DNA from: Candidatus Zixiibacteriota bacterium
Lineage (GTDB): Bacteria > Zixibacteria > MSB-5A5 > GN15 > JAAZOE01
Direction of reading: 5' to 3'
Length of the DNA: 64,000 nt
Assembly: GCA_030668485.1 (NCBI GenBank)
Contig: DAOUTW010000004.1
Coordinates: 34,660 to 98,659, forward strand
Positions 33,061-43,200 of this stretch are shown here, in pieces (the first letter of the stretch is position 1; every line of letters starts with the position of its first letter). Under the pieces are notes generated by a model that was given only the letters and a program-made list of their open reading frames with translations, was not told the DNA's origin and searched no databases. Position numbers and translations under genes: made by a program.

Positions 33061-35157
33061 ATGAATCCCCGAAGATTTCTCCCGCAAGCAGTCTTAGCCT
33101 TTCTTCTGCTTTTAGTTCCCCTGTTTATCGCCGCCGGATCCAACGGGCGGATCAAAGGGAACATCGTCGATGACGCAACCGACGATCCGTTATCCGATAT
33201 TTCGGTTCAGATCGAAGGCACCAGCCGTGGCGCAAAATCGAATATCGACGGCAATTTCGTCATTAAAGGTGTTTCTCCCGGAATTTATAATCTCATCGTT
33301 ACCAGTATCGGTTATGAGACCATCAAGGTGACCGAGGTCAAAGTAGATTCCGACCGTACTACCGCCCTGGAGATCCGCATGAAAAAATCGGTTCTTTCAA
33401 CCGGAAGAGTTACGGAAGTAAAGGGTGTTAGAAAAGGAATAGATTTCCTGTCAACCGGAACGCAGACAATCAAAACGCAGAAAGGTACCGTTTCTGCCCC
33501 GGTATCAACCGTCGATGACTTATTAAGACGCGAAACCGGCGTGACCAAGGACGCCGAGGGTGAACTTCATATCCGTGGCGGCCGATCAGGCCAGGACATG
33601 TATGACATTGCCGGTGTTGAGAAGTCTCAGTCGGATAGTAAGGCTAAGTATAATAGTGCTTCAAATTCGCCAGGGATCGTCCGGCAAAACATTATTGCCG
33701 TGCCGAAACCTGTTTATTGTCCTCCCCCGCCGCCTCCGCCGTATCCATACTGCCCTCCGTATATTAATGGCGCTCCGTATGATGCCATGTACTTCCGGAA
33801 CTACGGTGTCAATCCGTTTATCGATACCGAGGATGATAACCTGTCAACCTTCGCTATCGATGTCGATAATGCATCGTATGTCATGACCCGATCATATCTC
33901 GAACGCGGCGACCTGCCTCCGGCCGATGCAGTCCGGGTGGAAGAATTTGTCAATCGCTTCGACTATGGCTATGAATCGCCCCGGCATGAGCCGTTTGCCG
34001 TCTATCTCGAGGGAGCGCCATCGCGCTTCGGGCGTAACAGTCATCTGTTGCGGATCGGTATCAAAGGTCGCGAAATCAATGAACGTCAGCGCAAGCCGGC
34101 CAACCTGGTATTCGTCATTGATGTCTCCGGTTCGATGAACCGCGAGAATCGCCTGAATCTGGTTAAAAAATCACTGTTCTTCCTGATCGATGAACTCGAC
34201 AAGCATGACCGGATCGGAATTGTCACCTTCAATACCAGTGCTCGCATGGTTCTCCCGATGACCCAGGTGCGCAACCGCTCCCGTATCTATGACGCTGTCC
34301 GCAGTCTTTCGGCAGGCGGCTCGACCAATGCCGGTGAGGGTCTGCGTATCGGTTACCGGATGGCGGAAAAATGGTTTGACGAAGAAAGAACCAACCGGAT
34401 CATCATGTGCTCCGACGGTGTCGCCAATACCGGCACGACCAATCCGGATGAGCTTCTTCGCCGGATCAAGCGGTCGGCCGATATGGGCATCACCCTTTCG
34501 ACTATCGGTGTCGGCATGGGCAATTACAATGATGTCCTGCTGGAGCAGTTGGGCGACAAGGGAAACGGTAATTACTCGTATGTCGACGATCTGGAAGAGG
34601 CCAAACGGGTGTTTGTCGACAACCTGACCGGCACTCTGGAAGTGATTGCTCGCGATGTCAAAATTCAGGTCGATTTCGATCCGGAAGTGGTCCGGAGTTA
34701 TCGCCTCATCGGTTTCGAAAACCGTGACGTGGCTGATCATAAATTTCGTGACGACCGCGAAGACGGCGGTGAAATCGGCGCCGGTCATGAAGTGACCGCG
34801 CTGTATGAAATCAAATTCGAGCGCCAGCCCCGCCGTGAAGCCAAACGTCTGGGGACTATCTTCATCCGTTATAAGGATGCCGATGGCATGGAAGTCAGCG
34901 AAATCAGCCGCCCGATCAAGAGAGGTATTTTCAACCGGCGGTTTAGTGACAGCTCACCCCGATTCAAACTGGCCGCTGCTGCTGCCGAATTCGCGGAAAT
35001 TCTGAAGGATACACCGTGGTCGCACGGCTCCTCGCTGCGCGCGGTGTACAATCTGGCCAGGGAAGTTAATAAAGAATGGTTCTCACCCGAGGTAGATGAG
35101 TTTATGCGGCTGGTGGAACGCGCCGATCGGCTTTATGAGGATCATGCCGAACGATAA
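33061..35157 (+). CDS. Secreted TonB-plug-like / von Willebrand factor A fusion
   Basis: The protein has 698 residues and ATG 33061 follows AAGGAGG. A signal peptide (AVLAFLLLLVPLFIAAG) precedes a carboxypeptidase-regulatory-like domain (RIKGNIVDDATDDPLSDISV) and a plug-like stretch (STVDDLLRRETGVTKDAEG, then LHIRGGRSGQDMYDIAG). A Pro-rich linker at about 220-235 leads to the YfbK-type VWA region. The metal-ion site DVSGSM is at 354-359, with further MIDAS elements TNAGEG and SDGVANTGTT. The C-terminal part resembles the DUF3520 tail. There is no beta-barrel, so the plug cannot gate a pore as in TonB receptors; it may bind one. Likely a periplasmic or surface protein that binds a partner through the metal-dependent A domain. 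Confidence 0.82.
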   Translation: MNPRRFLPQAVLAFLLLLVPLFIAAGSNGRIKGNIVDDATDDPLSDISVQIEGTSRGAKSNIDGNFVIKGVSPGIYNLIVTSIGYETIKVTEVKVDSDRTTALEIRMKKSVLSTGRVTEVKGVRKGIDFLSTGTQTIKTQKGTVSAPVSTVDDLLRRETGVTKDAEGELHIRGGRSGQDMYDIAGVEKSQSDSKAKYNSASNSPGIVRQNIIAVPKPVYCPPPPPPPYPYCPPYINGAPYDAMYFRNYGVNPFIDTEDDNLSTFAIDVDNASYVMTRSYLERGDLPPADAVRVEEFVNRFDYGYESPRHEPFAVYLEGAPSRFGRNSHLLRIGIKGREINERQRKPANLVFVIDVSGSMNRENRLNLVKKSLFFLIDELDKHDRIGIVTFNTSARMVLPMTQVRNRSRIYDAVRSLSAGGSTNAGEGLRIGYRMAEKWFDEERTNRIIMCSDGVANTGTTNPDELLRRIKRSADMGITLSTIGVGMGNYNDVLLEQLGDKGNGNYSYVDDLEEAKRVFVDNLTGTLEVIARDVKIQVDFDPEVVRSYRLIGFENRDVADHKFRDDREDGGEIGAGHEVTALYEIKFERQPRREAKRLGTIFIRYKDADGMEVSEISRPIKRGIFNRRFSDSSPRFKLAAAAAEFAEILKDTPWSHGSSLRAVYNLAREVNKEWFSPEVDEFMRLVERADRLYEDHAER

Positions 35158-35194
35158 AAATACAGAAACCATATCCATATCTTCAACACACGCC

Positions 35195-35225
35195 AAAGAG
35201 GCGGCCGCCCGGTCGCCTCTTTTCA
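35195..35225 (+). terminator. Rho-independent terminator
   Basis: AGAGGCG (35197-35203) pairs with CGCCTCT (35214-35220), followed by TTTTC, 40 bp after the VWA gene. Confidence 0.8.
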
Positions 35226-35261
35226 ATAATTGATATGTCAATTTTTGTCATCAAAGCATCT

Positions 35262-35289
35262 TGCAAAAATCGGGAAATGATTTATATTA
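35262..35289 (+). promoter_or_regulatory. Sigma-70-like promoter
   Basis: TTGCAA (35262-35267), 16-bp spacer, TATATT (35284-35289), leaving a leader of about 70 nt before the sensor-kinase gene. Confidence 0.5.
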
Positions 35290-35366
35290 TCACATAAGGG
35301 AAAATCAACGAATCAGGTAATCGTTAGGCGGCGTTTTATGCCATATCGAACGCCGGACAAATATCA

Positions 35367-37790
35367 ATGTTAATTAAGCCAAATTGGGGGGAAGGCGCCT
35401 TTCACGGCCAATCGGTCGGATTCAAGCTTTCCTGGATTATAGTTCTCTTTTATCCGGCCCTTGCCATAGTCGGACTGGTCCTGTTTATGACTGCGCCTGT
35501 TTTCGCCGAGGATGACGCGGTCGAGTATCGGCTGACCAAGGTCCAGAGCTGGGTCGGGGTGGCCAACTTCTGGTTGGTGGATCTGGACGGTGATGGCAGC
35601 GAAGATATTTTCCGCCTCTATGACGATTACCGCACCTATCATGTTAATCGATTTGTTCGTAAGCGGGTTCTGGGACCGGCTCTTTATCAGGGTAATTCTC
35701 TGCATAAAATATGTGAAGCAGCGCCCATCGATATTGATAATACTCCAGGTACGGAAATCGCTCTAATCAAACATGATATCTCCGGTGACAGTATTTGGAT
35801 CGAAGTCTACAAAGGCTCTGAAAAAGAAATGTTGTGTCAAACCAAAGCGGTTGTCGGCGAAAACAGGTCTAAAACGAGCGACCAATGGGACGGCGGCGCC
35901 AGTATCTGTTATGCCGAAGATCTCGATGACGATGGTTCCAAAGAGATAATTCTGCCTCTGACGGTAGCCCATGATCTCTACCCGCGAGGTGTTTACGTTT
36001 ATGATTATCCCTCCGGAGATTTGAAGTGGTGGTTTCCTACGGCAGGCATACCAATGCCCTTAATCTTTGCCGATGCCAACAAGGACGGCTTCAAGGAAAT
36101 ATATATTAAGACTTTTGCCTGCTTTAACGGCGCTGTCGTTGGAGACCTGGTCGACACTCTGTCCTACATTCATGTCCTCGATCATCTCGGTAATGTACTA
36201 TGGAGTCAGGTATTGGGTGACGGTTTTGACCTCCAGACCAGGGAACCACATATTTGCGATTGTGACGGTGATGGGATCATCGAAATATATTATACCATGA
36301 TTTTGGACAGCGAAGAATTTGATCAGCGGGTATGGGCACTTCAGAAACGACGGGCCAAAGACAATTTCTTTATCGATCAACTGCAGTTTGGGGCTGATCA
36401 GGAATATGTTTGTATATATTCTGCCAATTTTGACAACGATGATAGCCGAAAATTACTTCTTGATAAAAATATGTGTCTGATTGATCCGGTTGAACTGAGC
36501 ATTCTCGACTACGGGAATATTAAAAATGGTAAAATTCTACAAATAAAAGATATCCATGATGAGGACCCCCGGCCGGAGATAATCCTCTCCAGAGAAGACA
36601 CTCTCTATATCGCCGATGCCGATCTGAATATTCGTGGGACCTTTGGGAGGGGTACCGACGGCTTCTACACTAAGGCCGAGTATATCAATACCCCTTTTGG
36701 CGATCAATACATTTTGACTACCGCCATAATTCCCGGGGAACGTTCCGCCAGTGTACTCGATGTCTATTCTGTTGAGTCTGTGCCGATTGTCAGGGAGTGG
36801 CATCCCAGAATATCTTTTTGGATGGTGTTCCTGGCATTGGTGGTCGGCGCCTTGATCGGTGCGGTTTTCTGCTATTTCTTTCTCAGGAGCAGGCGTCCGG
36901 TGTCTCCCCGCAGAGTCACTCATACAGCCCAGTACAGCAATCTGCTGACTACGCTGGTGAACTTCAATCACGGACAAATGGCGGGGAAAAATCTGAATCG
37001 GCTGATATTCCTCTTTTCCAATTTACCGGAAACGACCGAGAAGCTGGAAGAGATCAAACCGAATTTGAAATCGGCCGTCGATGCCTATCATTCATTTACT
37101 TTTCCACAACTCAATAATATCGTCAGCAGCTCCGAGAAGTTAAATTCGATAAAAGAACCTGTGCAGAATCTGGTCCGTGAGATCAATAAAATAACGGATA
37201 GCCTCAAGGATTTACAGGTCCTGGAACTCGACACTGAACAGGCCGCGGTGTTGAAGAAGGTGATCCCCGGTTCTATCGAGCATATTAAGGGCTCAATAGG
37301 TCAGATCAGGAAATACTTGCAGACTCATTTTTCAGCCAATATCCTTCGGGTGATAACTGAAGTCCTGGCTGCCGTGGCCGGTCGGTTTCAGCAGCATGGT
37401 GTCGGATTTTCGGAGATTAGGAGCAGCGGCGGGAGCGGTCAATTGATCTTTTTTGACGAATCCGCCTTGGCGGCCATCTTTGAGGAACTGTTAAGTAATG
37501 CTTCCGATGCGATGGCCGAATCGGATATAAAAAGCTTAAGGCTTGATGTGGAATTCAACGAGGGAGAAGCTGTAATAAGATTGTCCGATACCGGCAAAGG
37601 TCTCCAGGCAGCTAACAATGATCAGCTTTTCAGTCGCGATTACAGTACCCGCGGCACTGATCGGGGATATGGTCTGTATCATGCACGGCAGCAGGTGGAA
37701 CGATTCGGAGGGCATATCAGAATGTATGATAATGACGGCGGACCGGGGGCGACGGTGGAAATGGTTCTTAAAACGGTGAATCATGAATAA
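35367..37790 (+). CDS. Membrane sensor histidine kinase with FG-GAP-like extracytoplasmic domain
   Basis: The protein has 807 residues. An N-terminal hydrophobic segment (about 22-48, ending in APVFAED) is followed by some 430 residues rich in Asp loops (VDLDGDGSEDIFRLYDD, EDLDDDGSKEIILP, ADANKDGFKEIY), an FG-GAP/VCBS-like propeller facing the outside. A single helix (SFWMVFLALVVGALIGAVFC) lies at about 485-510. The cytoplasmic part contains a helical region with NFNHGQMAGKNLNRL, then a GHKL ATPase with Asn711 (ELLSNASDAMAES), SDTGKGL and GTDRGYGLYHARQQ. The usual HisKA box (HELRTPL-like) is not apparent; His in FNHGQMAG is the best candidate phosphoacceptor. The last 8 bases overlap the downstream NtrC-type regulator, its probable partner. 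The ligand is unknown; a propeller sensor suggests polymer or protein binding. ATG 35367 lacks a clear binding site. Confidence 0.85.
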   Translation: MLIKPNWGEGAFHGQSVGFKLSWIIVLFYPALAIVGLVLFMTAPVFAEDDAVEYRLTKVQSWVGVANFWLVDLDGDGSEDIFRLYDDYRTYHVNRFVRKRVLGPALYQGNSLHKICEAAPIDIDNTPGTEIALIKHDISGDSIWIEVYKGSEKEMLCQTKAVVGENRSKTSDQWDGGASICYAEDLDDDGSKEIILPLTVAHDLYPRGVYVYDYPSGDLKWWFPTAGIPMPLIFADANKDGFKEIYIKTFACFNGAVVGDLVDTLSYIHVLDHLGNVLWSQVLGDGFDLQTREPHICDCDGDGIIEIYYTMILDSEEFDQRVWALQKRRAKDNFFIDQLQFGADQEYVCIYSANFDNDDSRKLLLDKNMCLIDPVELSILDYGNIKNGKILQIKDIHDEDPRPEIILSREDTLYIADADLNIRGTFGRGTDGFYTKAEYINTPFGDQYILTTAIIPGERSASVLDVYSVESVPIVREWHPRISFWMVFLALVVGALIGAVFCYFFLRSRRPVSPRRVTHTAQYSNLLTTLVNFNHGQMAGKNLNRLIFLFSNLPETTEKLEEIKPNLKSAVDAYHSFTFPQLNNIVSSSEKLNSIKEPVQNLVREINKITDSLKDLQVLELDTEQAAVLKKVIPGSIEHIKGSIGQIRKYLQTHFSANILRVITEVLAAVAGRFQQHGVGFSEIRSSGGSGQLIFFDESALAAIFEELLSNASDAMAESDIKSLRLDVEFNEGEAVIRLSDTGKGLQAANNDQLFSRDYSTRGTDRGYGLYHARQQVERFGGHIRMYDNDGGPGATVEMVLKTVNHE

Positions 37791-39144
37791 AGCGGTGTTA
37801 AATGTTTTGCTGGTTGATGATGATCCCGATTTTATCGGCGATTTCAAGATGCTTTTGCCCTCCGATTACGATTGTCGGGCAGTGCTGACTGTCGATGAGG
37901 CGGACCGGTATCTGAACCGCAGTGAAGTCGATGTTGTCTTTCTCGATATTGAACTTGGAACGGGCGGCAACGGCCTTTCATATCTGCAGCGGCTAAAAGC
38001 TGATAATCCCTATTTGCCGGTCATCATGATTTCGGCCGATCAGGAAATTCAGACCGTGGTTAAGGCGATGCAACTGGGGGCCTCCGATTATGTCGGCAAA
38101 AGCCCTCATCTGGATCAATTGAAAATTTCTATAGCCCGCGCAATCGAGGAAAGTCATTTCCGCCGGCGTTATGACCTTCTGGAATCGGAGCTTGATGATT
38201 TGACCGGAGACATGATCGGAGAAAGCGAAATCATCCGGTCGATCAAAATGGAAATGCAAAGGCTGGCTGATGTGCCCTCAAATGTTTTAATCACCGGTCG
38301 CAGCGGTACCGGCAAAGAACTGGTCGCACGCGGCATCCATCGCTTGTCATCGCAAAAAGGGAAATTATTTTTGGCGATAAATTGCCCGGCTCTTTCGCGG
38401 GAATTGATTGAGAGTGAATTGTTTGGCCATGAGAAAGGGGCTTTCACCGGCGCCGAAGCCCGACGCATAGGGAAATTCGAGCAGGTTGGCGAAGGGACTT
38501 TGTTTCTCGATGAAATCACCGAGATTCCCATCGATGTCCAGGCGAAATTACTGCGTGTGCTTCAGGAACGGGAGTTTGAAAGGGTGGGAGGCAACCACCT
38601 GATACCGTTTAAAGGGCGTATTCTGGCATCTACCAATCGTGATATCGATCAGACTGTTGCCAATGGGACGCTTCGGGAAGACCTCCTGTATCGTCTCAAT
38701 GTAACCAGTATCCATCTGCCGCTACTCTCAGAACGCCGGGATGATATTCCACTGTTGATTGATTATTTTGTCCAGGCCAAATCCCGGGAAATGAAAAGAC
38801 CGGTCCCTAATATCGAAGAGGAGGCGTCGCGTCTGCTCAGTTCTTATGATTGGCCAGGGAATGTCCGCGAATTGAGTAATTGCATTGAAAGCGCGATTGT
38901 GCATACCGATCGGAAAACCCTGGGGATATCCGATTTTGGCCGTTGCATGATGAGTTCCGGAATTTTAGGATCCTACGAAGAAACCAAAAAAAAATTCATG
39001 GATGAATTTCAGCGGAATTATATAAATGCAATTTTGCAGAAGAACGAAGGCAATATCACCAAAACGGCCAAGGATATGGGAGTCACACGGCAGGGGCTGG
39101 TGAAAATGATGAAAAACTGCGGCTTACGGCAGGATGATGAGTGA
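37783..39144 (+). CDS. Sigma-54-dependent response regulator (NtrC family)
   Basis: The protein has 453 residues and a start overlapping the kinase stop. The receiver domain has the acidic pair VDDDPDF and phosphorylatable Asp55 in VVFLDIELG. The AAA+ domain has Walker A GRSGTGKE near 171, the sigma-54 contact loop GAFTGAEA and the Walker B region LFLDEI. The C-terminus is a Fis-type helix-turn-helix (NITKTAKDMGVTRQGLVKMM). Phosphorylation by the neighbouring kinase should drive oligomerisation and ATP-dependent opening of sigma-54 promoters. I saw no convincing -24/-12 element near this gene, so its targets probably lie outside the window. Confidence 0.93.
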   Translation: MNKAVLNVLLVDDDPDFIGDFKMLLPSDYDCRAVLTVDEADRYLNRSEVDVVFLDIELGTGGNGLSYLQRLKADNPYLPVIMISADQEIQTVVKAMQLGASDYVGKSPHLDQLKISIARAIEESHFRRRYDLLESELDDLTGDMIGESEIIRSIKMEMQRLADVPSNVLITGRSGTGKELVARGIHRLSSQKGKLFLAINCPALSRELIESELFGHEKGAFTGAEARRIGKFEQVGEGTLFLDEITEIPIDVQAKLLRVLQEREFERVGGNHLIPFKGRILASTNRDIDQTVANGTLREDLLYRLNVTSIHLPLLSERRDDIPLLIDYFVQAKSREMKRPVPNIEEEASRLLSSYDWPGNVRELSNCIESAIVHTDRKTLGISDFGRCMMSSGILGSYEETKKKFMDEFQRNYINAILQKNEGNITKTAKDMGVTRQGLVKMMKNCGLRQDDE

Positions 39145-39417
39145 CCTCTATATCAACTCCAGTATGATTTCGTAAACTCCGGTTTCCAGCTACAACTATT
39201 TCATTGGCATGATGTTATACCGGCGTGGTGATTGTAGCGACAACTGCAGGTGTCTCCAGCCCGTTTCAATTGCCCGATAAAAATTGCGGAGAAAAGGATG
39301 TTATCGGGCTATGTCATTGACCGATAATGACAACCGGAAAAAACTAACTCTCTCGTGATTGCTCACGCATTCCGGCATGAATGTTGTATGCAATGTGATT
39401 ATGTTATCGGGAGTTTT

Positions 39418-39858
39418 ATGAGGGAATTGATGAAAGATTGGTTGGAAAAACCCCGCGTTCTGATCGTAGATGACGATACTGAGTTCATTTCCGATTTAAA
39501 AGTCCTGCTGTCTTCCGAATTCGAAATTCTTGCCGCATCCGGTACCCGGCGGGCTATGGAGATACTCAGTGAGCGCCAGCCGGATTGCCTGCTCCTCGAT
39601 CTGAATATGCCTGAATATTTTGGAAAAGATCCCAAAGATGAGGGTCTCTCATTTTTGAAATATCTACGGGAGGACGCCGATCCTCGCATGGCAGCCAGAT
39701 TACCGGTAATCGTACTTACCGCGCGCCAGGGTGAGAATCCCATAGAGAATGCCGGCGAATACGGGATTGCCGGCCTTTATCGCAAACCCCCCGATATAAA
39801 ACATTTGAAAACAGCGATCTGGAAGCTGGTGGAGGGCATTAACGGAAACCCGTCATAA
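39418..39858 (+). CDS. Lone response-regulator receiver domain
   Basis: The protein has 146 residues, starting at ATG 39418 behind GGGAG (an ATG at 39430 also has a site). The only domain is a receiver: RVLIVDDDTEF, Asp61 in CLLLDLNMPEYFG, and the Lys of LYRKPPD. A small insert (EYFGKDPKDEGLSFL) follows the phospho-site. There is no output domain, so it may act as a phosphate sink, a relay or a protein-protein switch for the upstream kinase, 270 bp away. The receiver resembles that of the NtrC-type regulator but not closely. Confidence 0.85.
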   Translation: MRELMKDWLEKPRVLIVDDDTEFISDLKVLLSSEFEILAASGTRRAMEILSERQPDCLLLDLNMPEYFGKDPKDEGLSFLKYLREDADPRMAARLPVIVLTARQGENPIENAGEYGIAGLYRKPPDIKHLKTAIWKLVEGINGNPS

Positions 39859-40202
39859 GCCGGAAAGTTATTGGACTAGTTGCTTTACATATAGGGCTTT
39901 TTGCAGGGTGCATTTATAATATATTTATTATATCCTAAAAAAAACCGCTGGCGCCCTGATAGCTTGAGGGGATTAAATTTTAATCTCTGAGGGGGGAAGG
40001 GTTTGGATCGGCGGATTTGATGGACCGGCGGAGTTCGTGCTCTCTACGTCGGTCCTTTTTTTTATATCGGTTGCTTGTCACATGTGAAAATAATAGATTG
40101 CGTTATCGACATTTTTCGGCAACATAAACGGCCGGTCTACGTTAATAAAATATTGTCATGGTCGTAGTGCGTCAACGTGCCAAAGAAATTAGCGGAGGTA
40201 TT
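39859..40202. ncRNA. Intergenic region with possible small RNA
   Basis: This 344-bp gap has no open frame of substance. A weak promoter (TTGCAG 39901-39906, TATTAT 39926-39931) is followed by about 90 nt containing a palindrome (GATTAAATTTTAATC, 39971-39985) and a purine-rich GAGGGGGGAAGGG stretch. It ends with a strong terminator at 40022-40063. A transcript of about 125 nt is conceivable. No known RNA family was recognised. Confidence 0.3.
40022..40063 (+). terminator. Rho-independent terminator
   Basis: A 9-bp stem (GGACCGGCG 40022-40030 with CGTCGGTCC 40047-40055, one G-U pair) is followed by eight T. It lies 160 bp after the receiver gene, so it may end either that transcript or a small RNA. 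Confidence 0.75.
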
Positions 40203-43200
40203 ATGCGACAATTTGTGATTTGCCTTATGATCACGATGCTTATTATGGGCGGCGTTTTGTCCGCCGAAGAAGGAAGGCTCCTGCGCTTTCCCGATGTACA
40301 TAACGATAAAGTAACATTTGTATATGCCGGCGATATTTATATCGCTCCCCGGACCGGCGGGCAGGCGGTTCAGTTGACCCACCATAACGGGTTGGAACTG
40401 TTTCCCAAATTTTCGCCCGATGGAAAGACTATCGCGTTTACCGGTCAGTACGATGGCGATCAGTCGGTTTATGTTATGCCGGTGGCGGGCGGCGAACCGA
40501 AACGGTTGACTTATCATCCTGCGATGCAGAATACCTCGGAGCGAATGGGCCCTGAAAATATCGTCATGGGTTGGCACCCCGACGGCAAATCGGTCCTCTT
40601 CCGTTCACGCAAGGAGGCGCCCGATGCCTGGTTTGGCCGGGCTTACCTGGCTAGTATCGACGGCGGATTGCCGGAGGCTCTGCCGATGTATAAGGCCGGT
40701 TTTACCAGCTTTTCCCCGGATGGAAAGAAAGTAGCCTACTGCCCCATTTTCCGCGATTTCCGTACCTGGAAACGTTATAAAGGCGGTATGGCCCAGGATG
40801 TCTGGACCTTCGATCTGGAGAGTTACGAATTCAAGAAAATTACCGATTGGGATGGAACCGACAATATGCCGATGTGGTACGGCGATAAAATCTATTTCAA
40901 TTCCGACCGCACCGGTACGCTCAATCTCTATTGCTATGATAATAACACCGGGGAAACCCGCCAGGTGACAACTTTCGACGAATACGATGTGCGCTGGCCC
41001 AGCCTCGGACCCGATGGCATCGCATTTGAGAACGGTGGCTATGTCTATGTGCTTGACCTTCCTTCGGAGAAATTGAACAAGGTAGCGGTGGAGATGATTT
41101 CCGACAATCTGAGCACTCGCACCGAATATATATCCGTCTCCGACCGGGTCTTTGATTTTGAAGTCGCACCCGACGGCAAGAGAGGCGTTTTCTCGGCTCG
41201 AGGTGAGATATTCACCGTTCCGTCCAAGGAAGGAAACACCCGCAACCTGACCAACAGTACTGGGGCTCACGAAAAAGATCCGGTCTGGTCGCCCGACGGC
41301 AAGTGGATTGCATATTTTTCCGATGAAACCGGCGAGGATGAAATCTTCCTGATCTCGCAGGATGGTTCTGAAAAAGTACGTCTGACAACCGATGGGCATT
41401 GCTGGAGGCGAGGCCTGCAATGGTCGCCGGACAGCAAGATGATCACCTTTTCTGACAAGAATAACAAATTCTACTATGTGACGATCGAAAGCAAGAGTCT
41501 CGTCACCATTGATGAATCGGATTATGGCGGGATCTTCGATTATTCATGGTCGCCCGACAGCCGCTATATCGTTTATTCGAAGCGTCTGGAAAACGATATC
41601 TCGACGATGTTTGTCTATGATGTTGAGGCGAAAGCCATTCATCAAATTACTCCCGGATACGCGCACAGTTATTCACCGGTTTTCGATCCCGACGGCAAAT
41701 ATATTTATTTTCTGTCGGAGCGGTCGTTCAATCCTATCCTCGACACCTATCAGTTTGAGTTTGTCAACAATGCGATTGATGATTTGTATTTGATTCTTCT
41801 TTCTGCCGATGAGAAATCGCCGTTCGCTCCCGGAAGCGACGAGGTGGCGATTAAAGACGAAAAGGAAGAAGAAGAGGACAGCGACGAGCATAAAGGCGAT
41901 AAAAACGATAAGGATAAAAAGAAAGACCACGACAATGGTGATAAGGATGTGAAAATCAAAATCGATTTTGACGGCATCTATGATCGCCAGGTTGCCATTG
42001 ATCTTCCGGCCGGCAATTATGGCGGTTTGAAAGCTATCTCCGGCGCTGTGTTTTATTCCAGTCGTCCGATGCGCGGTCTGCGCGGCCGGATCGGCGAAGG
42101 AAAGACGGTTTTGCACAAGTATGTGCTCGAAGATAAGAAGGATAATGAGTTTGCATCCGGAGTTGGCGGTTATCTTCTCAGTGCCGATCGAACCAAATTG
42201 ATGGTCAACCGCAGCGGCAATTATCATATTATCGGCGTCAGTGGAGGCAAGGCGAGCTTCGAGGATAATCAACTCGATCTGTCGCATCTGGAAATGAAGC
42301 TCGATCGCCGGGTCGAAAACATGCAGATGTTCAATGAGGCCTGGCGTCGCAACCGCGATTTCTTCTACGATGAGAATATGCACGGCGTTGACTGGGAGAA
42401 GATGAGAGACCGTTATAGTGTTCTGGTGCCGTACGTGGCTCATCGTTTTGATTTGACGTATGTGATCAGCGAGATGGTCAGCGAATTGGCCTGCTCGCAT
42501 ACCTATGTCGGCGGTGGCGATATGCCGCGGATTCCAGGGAGTCAGGTTGGATTGCTGGGATGCGATTTTGAAATCGACAAGAAAAACAACCTCATTCGAA
42601 TCGCCCGTATCCTCAAAGGGGAAAATTGGAATGACAACCTGCGTTCGCCGCTGAGAGAGCCGAAAATCGACGTCCGCGAGGGTGATTATCTGATGGCCAT
42701 TGACGGTAAAGAAATCACCGCCGATGTCAATCCGTATATGTTGACTGAAAACAAGGTTGATCGTCAGATTACGCTGACGGTAAACGATAAACCATCGATG
42801 AAGGATGCGCGAGAAGTAACTGTCAGACCGATCGCCTCGGAGGACAACCTGCGCTATTTCAACTGGGTCGAGGATAAACGAACTTATGTCGATTCTGTTT
42901 CCGACGGCCGGATCGGGTATATTCATATTCCCGATATGATGGGGTACGGGCTGACCCGTTTTACCCGGATGTTCTATCATCAGATGCGCAAACCGGCATT
43001 GATTATCGATGTCCGCGGTAATGGCGGAGGATTTGTTTCGCAGTTGGTGATCAAGAGGCTCCGGGAGAAACTATCGGGCGTAAATGTTTCCCGGAATTCG
43101 GTCCCGCGTCCGCGTCCGGGCGATGCCGTCCATGCTCATCTGCTGACTCTGATCAATGAATATTCGGTCTCCGACGGCGATATTTTCCCGTACTATTTCC

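Noticed and set aside
39181-39240. Possible sigma-54 promoter (TGGCATGATGTTAT)
   Set aside because: The -12 GC is not at the required distance from the -24 GG.
41673-42980. 435-codon open frame antisense to the tricorn-like protease
   Set aside because: The opposite strand encodes a full S41 protease with signal peptide and catalytic motifs; the antisense frame has no domain, binding site or start context and reflects codon bias.
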